From Desmonostoc geniculatum HA4340-LM1 (GTDB lineage: Bacteria; Cyanobacteriota; Cyanobacteriia; Cyanobacteriales; Nostocaceae): 64,000 nt of DNA. The translations under genes and the position numbers were made by a program. Position 1 is the stretch's first letter, and every line of letters starts with the position of its first letter. Positions 60,819-64,000 of this stretch are shown here, piece by piece. The stretch lies in contig JAHHHB010000001.1 in assembly GCA_019359545.1 (NCBI GenBank), forward strand, positions 151,295 to 215,294, written 5' to 3'. The notes beneath the pieces were generated by a model that saw only the letters and a program-made list of their open reading frames with translations, did not search any database and was not told where the DNA came from.

Positions 60819-62039
60819 TCAGCCCTCACTACCAATAGTTGTGCTGCTCATTTGTTCTCGCAAAACTGCAACTTGAGAAAGCATAATTTTCTGCATCGCC
60901 CCAGTTTCTAAAGTTACCATCCAGCGAATCATCGATGAAAGGAATAGTTCTTTGAGATATGCAAAAGAAAAGCCATCTGTCAATGCAATTATCTGATTTA
61001 TAGCTTCGTCAGACAACTGCATTGCAGTTTTTAATTTATGATTCCACAACGTTATGTAAGCTTCTCTAGCTAGGATATCGGGCAATTCAAAGTGATATTT
61101 GCGGTCAAAGCGGCTGGGGCGATCGCTAATTGCTGAATCTAAATGTTCTGGATGGTTTGTAGTTGCAATGGTGATAATTCCTTCGTTCAAGGCGAAACCG
61201 TCCAATTCATTTAAAAAGAAAGAGCGATTTTCTTCAGTCAACAGAGAATCGATATCTTCTAGTACCAAAATACAAGGTGCTGATTGTCTAGCTTGTTTGA
61301 ATACTTTGCGAATATTTTCGCTATCAGTGTCATACTCAGACTTGAAGCTTTTAACGTACAAGCAAGGCTGTTGCATTTGATTAATCAATGCTTTTACTGT
61401 GTGGGTTTTGCCATTTCCTGGCGAACCAATGAATAAAATACCCCGCTTCCAAGGTACACCATAAGCTGCGTAAGTTTCGCGGGATGCAAAGAATGTATTC
61501 AGGTCATCCTGAATATCTTGCTTGAGATTCCCCTGCAAAATCAAGTTATTAAAAGTAGCACCTTTAATTGATTGAAATAAATCTTGATTTTTGTCCCAAT
61601 AACCATCTTCAAAGACTAAAACTTCATCACGAATTTCGGAGTTCCAATCACAAACTGCAACAAAAAATTCTTCAGCTATTTCTTTGTTATCAGCCAAAAT
61701 CCAGTAATATCGAGTTTTACAATAACCTTCTTGCCAACTCATTAAGAGGATATCGAGTTTTTGCCCTTGCCATGTAACTTCAAAACTGGCATTTTCGGTA
61801 TAATTGTAAATTTCTTGTTCCATTCCATCCCAGCTAGTAATGATCTGGTTGTGGATAAAGATATTCTGTTGGAGAGTACAGAGATTTACCTCAGCGTACT
61901 TCTCTAAATTAAATGTCGGATCGTTTCCCTCTAGCAGTCCTTTATGGGGATAAATTGCGGCTAATTCCTGACTGATATGGTAGGCGATGGCATTATTCGG
62001 TAGACTAAGTGCTTCTGTAATCAATTGTTGAATTTTCAC
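60819..62039 (-). CDS. AAA ATPase, type 1
   Basis: The 406-residue protein has a specific N-terminal domain (1-195, with QGQKLDILLMSWQEGYCKTR) and a C-terminal AAA module: Walker A GSPGNGKT (about residue 206), Walker B CILVLEDIDSLL, sensor 1 TIATTNHPEHLD and arginine-finger SDRPSRFDRKYHF. It resembles BCS1/CDC48-like single-ring AAA proteins. The N-domain should bind the substrate, but no substrate is known. It is followed by the GNAT gene and preceded by a second AAA gene of a different type. Confidence 0.85.
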   Translation of the reverse strand: MKIQQLITEALSLPNNAIAYHISQELAAIYPHKGLLEGNDPTFNLEKYAEVNLCTLQQNIFIHNQIITSWDGMEQEIYNYTENASFEVTWQGQKLDILLMSWQEGYCKTRYYWILADNKEIAEEFFVAVCDWNSEIRDEVLVFEDGYWDKNQDLFQSIKGATFNNLILQGNLKQDIQDDLNTFFASRETYAAYGVPWKRGILFIGSPGNGKTHTVKALINQMQQPCLYVKSFKSEYDTDSENIRKVFKQARQSAPCILVLEDIDSLLTEENRSFFLNELDGFALNEGIITIATTNHPEHLDSAISDRPSRFDRKYHFELPDILAREAYITLWNHKLKTAMQLSDEAINQIIALTDGFSFAYLKELFLSSMIRWMVTLETGAMQKIMLSQVAVLREQMSSTTIGSEG

Positions 62040-62130
62040 AGTTATTTTTTGCCTGATAGGTTATATTCTTGAATCTTCACATTGAAGTTTAGCTACAAGA
62101 CATCTCGGATTAATTCCAGATAAATACAGC

Positions 62131-62190
62131 AGAATTCAGAATTCAGAATGGGCTACACCCCGTTACGCTAACAGAATTCAGAATATAACC
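62131..62190. repeat. GAATTCAGAATTCAGAATG repeat
   Basis: Copies of AGAATTC/CAGAAT units interrupted by CCCCGTTACGCTAA, between the two AAA genes. Similar stretches are at 19769, 27546, 40592, 54487 and 58855. Confidence 0.8.
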
Positions 62191-62250
62191 CACGTTTAAA
62201 AACGTCGAAACGTGGGTCTGTGTTACCTGTTACCTTTGAATGGTTGATAG

Positions 62251-63453
62251 TTACACAAACAATTGCGTAAACTCATACATTAAATCCACCCTGCCTTTAC
62301 GCAACATGGCTGGATCTAATCTTTCAGTAGTGTTGCAAGTCATTAAGACAACTAAGCGTTGCTGCATCTGAATACCAGAGTCATCAATTACACTTTGATA
62401 CAAAGTGCCATCTAGCAAACTCAGAATGTGTTCGGTTTTGTTATTGTATTGCGCTACTTCAGATGCACGATTTTGCGCTAAATTATCAGCTTCGTTAATT
62501 ACGATACAAATTCGCTCTAAGTAAGTGGGTGGGACAAAGTTGGCGATCGCATCATGATCTAAAATGAAAATTACAAAACCTAAAGGTATAAGAATTTCTT
62601 TTGCTACTGCTTGTGTCCAAGCTGTTTTACCAGTCCCCGGTTCTCCATGTACAACAACTGCTAACTGATTTTGATTCAGAATTGCTTGCTGTACAGAATC
62701 AGTAAAGTTTTGGATATCTGCTGGAAATGTGCGAATGGGAAATTGACTGTGAACTTTGCCGACACGACTTTGATATCCACTCAGCATGACTGCTAAGTCG
62801 TAAGTTGCTTTGTTAATTAATGGCGCTAAATTTCTCGCCATTAAAGTATATTGTCGTCGCCCGCGATCGTAAGGATCAATTTGCAACCAAACGTCATATT
62901 GAGACCAGTACGCATAAACAGTATTGATTACATCTAACCGTTCCCAGCTAAAAAACTTTTCTACAGGAAAGTAAAAATCTCTTTCTGAATAATATTGGGT
63001 AATAATGTCAGGACGAGCCAACAAATGTAAAACTCGTAGTATAGTAATTTCTTGCAATCGGTTAAGAACGTAATCAATGGGAATGCTGCTGCGACTGACA
63101 AATTGGATGATGGGTGTTTCGGTACTCAAAACATCTTTGTAGCGATGGTCTGGTGATTGAGGATCTGGTGTAATATAATTCCAAAATTTTTCAATTTCGT
63201 AACGCGTATTATCCGATACAACACTTAATAAATTTGCCCACCAAGCATAATTATTTCGCCCCAAAATATCAGCGACATTACTCGCTAAATTCAAGCTTTT
63301 TTGAGTTAATTCCCGTGAATCATGAGATAATAAATGCCAGAAAAAGCCCAAGTCTAATTCTCGGTGAAACGGCCGCCAACCGCTAGCAAGTAAGCTTTGA
63401 CGAGTATTATTTGCAGGAGTGCCATCATTACTTCTATAATAATCAAAATCCAT
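62251..63453 (-). CDS. AAA ATPase, type 2
   Basis: The 400-residue protein has a long, helical N-terminal part (1-260, LDLGFFWHLLSHDSRELTQ, YAWWANLLSVVSDNTRYEIE) and an AAA module near its end: Walker A GEPGTGKTAW (about residue 272), Walker B ICIVINEADNL, sensor 1 VVLMTCNTTERLDP and RKGRVDLMYEF. The Walker B acid is Glu-Ala-Asp, not the usual Asp-Glu. The protein ends shortly after sensor 2 should start, so the lid is short. Its N-domain is not like that of the AAA gene downstream, so the pair did not arise by tandem duplication. Confidence 0.8.
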   Translation of the reverse strand: MDFDYYRSNDGTPANNTRQSLLASGWRPFHRELDLGFFWHLLSHDSRELTQKSLNLASNVADILGRNNYAWWANLLSVVSDNTRYEIEKFWNYITPDPQSPDHRYKDVLSTETPIIQFVSRSSIPIDYVLNRLQEITILRVLHLLARPDIITQYYSERDFYFPVEKFFSWERLDVINTVYAYWSQYDVWLQIDPYDRGRRQYTLMARNLAPLINKATYDLAVMLSGYQSRVGKVHSQFPIRTFPADIQNFTDSVQQAILNQNQLAVVVHGEPGTGKTAWTQAVAKEILIPLGFVIFILDHDAIANFVPPTYLERICIVINEADNLAQNRASEVAQYNNKTEHILSLLDGTLYQSVIDDSGIQMQQRLVVLMTCNTTERLDPAMLRKGRVDLMYEFTQLFV

Positions 63454-63952
63454 ATTTATCTAGTTATTTAGCGTTATTGAGTTATTTGTGCTGAACTAGT
63501 AGTCTGTTTCATTAATTCTGAGGGGGAAATAAGTTCGTAGTCAGGACTTTAGTCCTTGATTTTTAAGCACTGAAGTGCTTACTACGAACTCATCAAAATT
63601 AATGAAACAGAATACTAAGTAGTTGCAAAAAAGTTTTCTCGTAATATCAACTAATTATGTACAAGTGTTAAGTTTATTTTCACTGTGCTGTACTGGTTAG
63701 CAAGTCTTCTTAATCTAACTCATCTTTTATGTATTATACTATAATACATAATGAATGCCTGTGTCAATTCTTATTTGAAAGAGGTATATGCATATCACAG
63801 ATGTGCTACCCTACAAGGATCTATGTTAATCTGTGGTTAATTGATTTTTTTCCCTACTTACCTGTGCGGGAACCTCTATCCCTCTTCTGTCACTTTCCGG
63901 GTATTCTGAATAAAAGAATAAAAAAATAAAACCCTGAAAGGTAAGTAGGGCA
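63454..63952. other. 499-bp spacer at the right edge
   Basis: Holds a nested inverted-repeat element (63495-63620), AT-rich DNA, CACAGATGTGCTACCCTAC (63798-63816), which is like part of the ACAGC-family palindromes, and the leader of the gene starting at 63953. No other gene. Confidence 0.5.
63495..63620. mobile_element. Nested inverted-repeat element with cloverleaf potential
   Basis: Outer repeats CTGTTTCATTAATT (63504-63517) and AATTAATGAAACAG (63597-63610), with imperfect pairing beyond them. Middle repeats AGTTCGTAGT (63532-63541) and ACTACGAACT (63581-63590). Inside are two hairpins, AGGACTTTAGTCCT and AAGCACTGAAGTGCTT. Confidence 0.75.
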
Positions 63953-64000
63953 ATGGATGTAGAATTACAAATCTTGAAACATTTGGCAAGAGATGCTCAC
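63953..64000 (+). CDS. Start of a gene cut by the right edge, possibly an IS701-type transposase
   Basis: ATG 63953 opens 16 codons, MDVELQILKHLARDAH, with AAAGGTAAG upstream. I recall similar starts (MDVELQILKHL) from IS701-family transposases in Nostoc, but with 16 residues the call is weak. The 60 bp before it could hold the left terminal repeat of such an IS. Confidence 0.35.
   Translation, partial: MDVELQILKHLARDAH

Noticed and set aside
1..64000. tRNA or rRNA genes
   Set aside because: No T-loop GGTTCGAATCC with a matching acceptor stem was seen by eye in the spacers. A tRNAscan run would be decisive.

Overview
The window is chromosomal DNA of a filamentous, heterocyst-forming cyanobacterium of the Nostoc/Anabaena type. 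Four things point there. The left end carries the end of the heterocyst glycolipid cluster (a polyketide synthase tail, then hglA, hglB/hetM, hetN and hetI). dnaE is split and its C-terminal half starts with a C-intein very like the Nostoc punctiforme one. The octamer GCGATCGC (HIP1) recurs throughout. Spacers are full of Nostoc-style heptamer repeats, GAATTCA repeats and palindromic or MITE-like elements.

Layout. 1-6 kb: heterocyst glycolipid and pattern genes. 6-9.4 kb: two small conserved-looking ORFs behind palindromic sites, a YheT-type hydrolase and the response regulator rpaA. 9.5-11.3 kb: a broken type I restriction-modification locus (hsdS plus the 3' end of hsdM) among palindromic repeats. 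11.3-20.9 kb: glgB, small exported proteins, an ftsL-like/ftsI division pair, a haem-oxygenase-fold protein and a methyltransferase. 21-28.5 kb: chaB, a PPOX-fold stress protein, then a DUF5132-like protein, a P-type ATPase and a divergent metK in one direction, then a Uma2 nuclease. 28.7-32.7 kb: envelope and stress proteins and an SLH-GHL10 hydrolase.

33-45.5 kb is the most unusual block. A TPS-type exoprotein is translationally coupled to a TPR-CHAT protease. Convergent to it lie a sigma-like factor, a DUF1822 protein, a CHAT-CHASE2 membrane protein and a DUF928 exported protein. Between them sit an RTX remnant, a 342-bp inverted-repeat element and a 21-bp tandem array. The two arms look like parts of one envelope/protease module whose function is not described as far as I know.

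45.6-48.5 kb: decayed small genes (TPR fragment, pentapeptide protein, dead TnpB). 48.7-52.7 kb: a possible PD-(D/E)XK protein, split dnaE-C with intein, and gatA. 52.8-58.8 kb: a RodZ-like protein, hydrolase, TIGR02587/TIGR02588 membrane pair, CsbD, GlsB/YeaQ, a truncated kptA and an amino acid permease. 58.9-63.5 kb: a PLP ammonia-lyase, a GNAT and two different AAA ATPases, all on the minus strand. The right edge enters a gene that resembles an IS701-type transposase.

No tRNA, rRNA or CRISPR array was recognised. Family names come from reading motifs by eye. Start sites were moved where a Shine-Dalgarno sequence, an ATG or family length gave a better choice.
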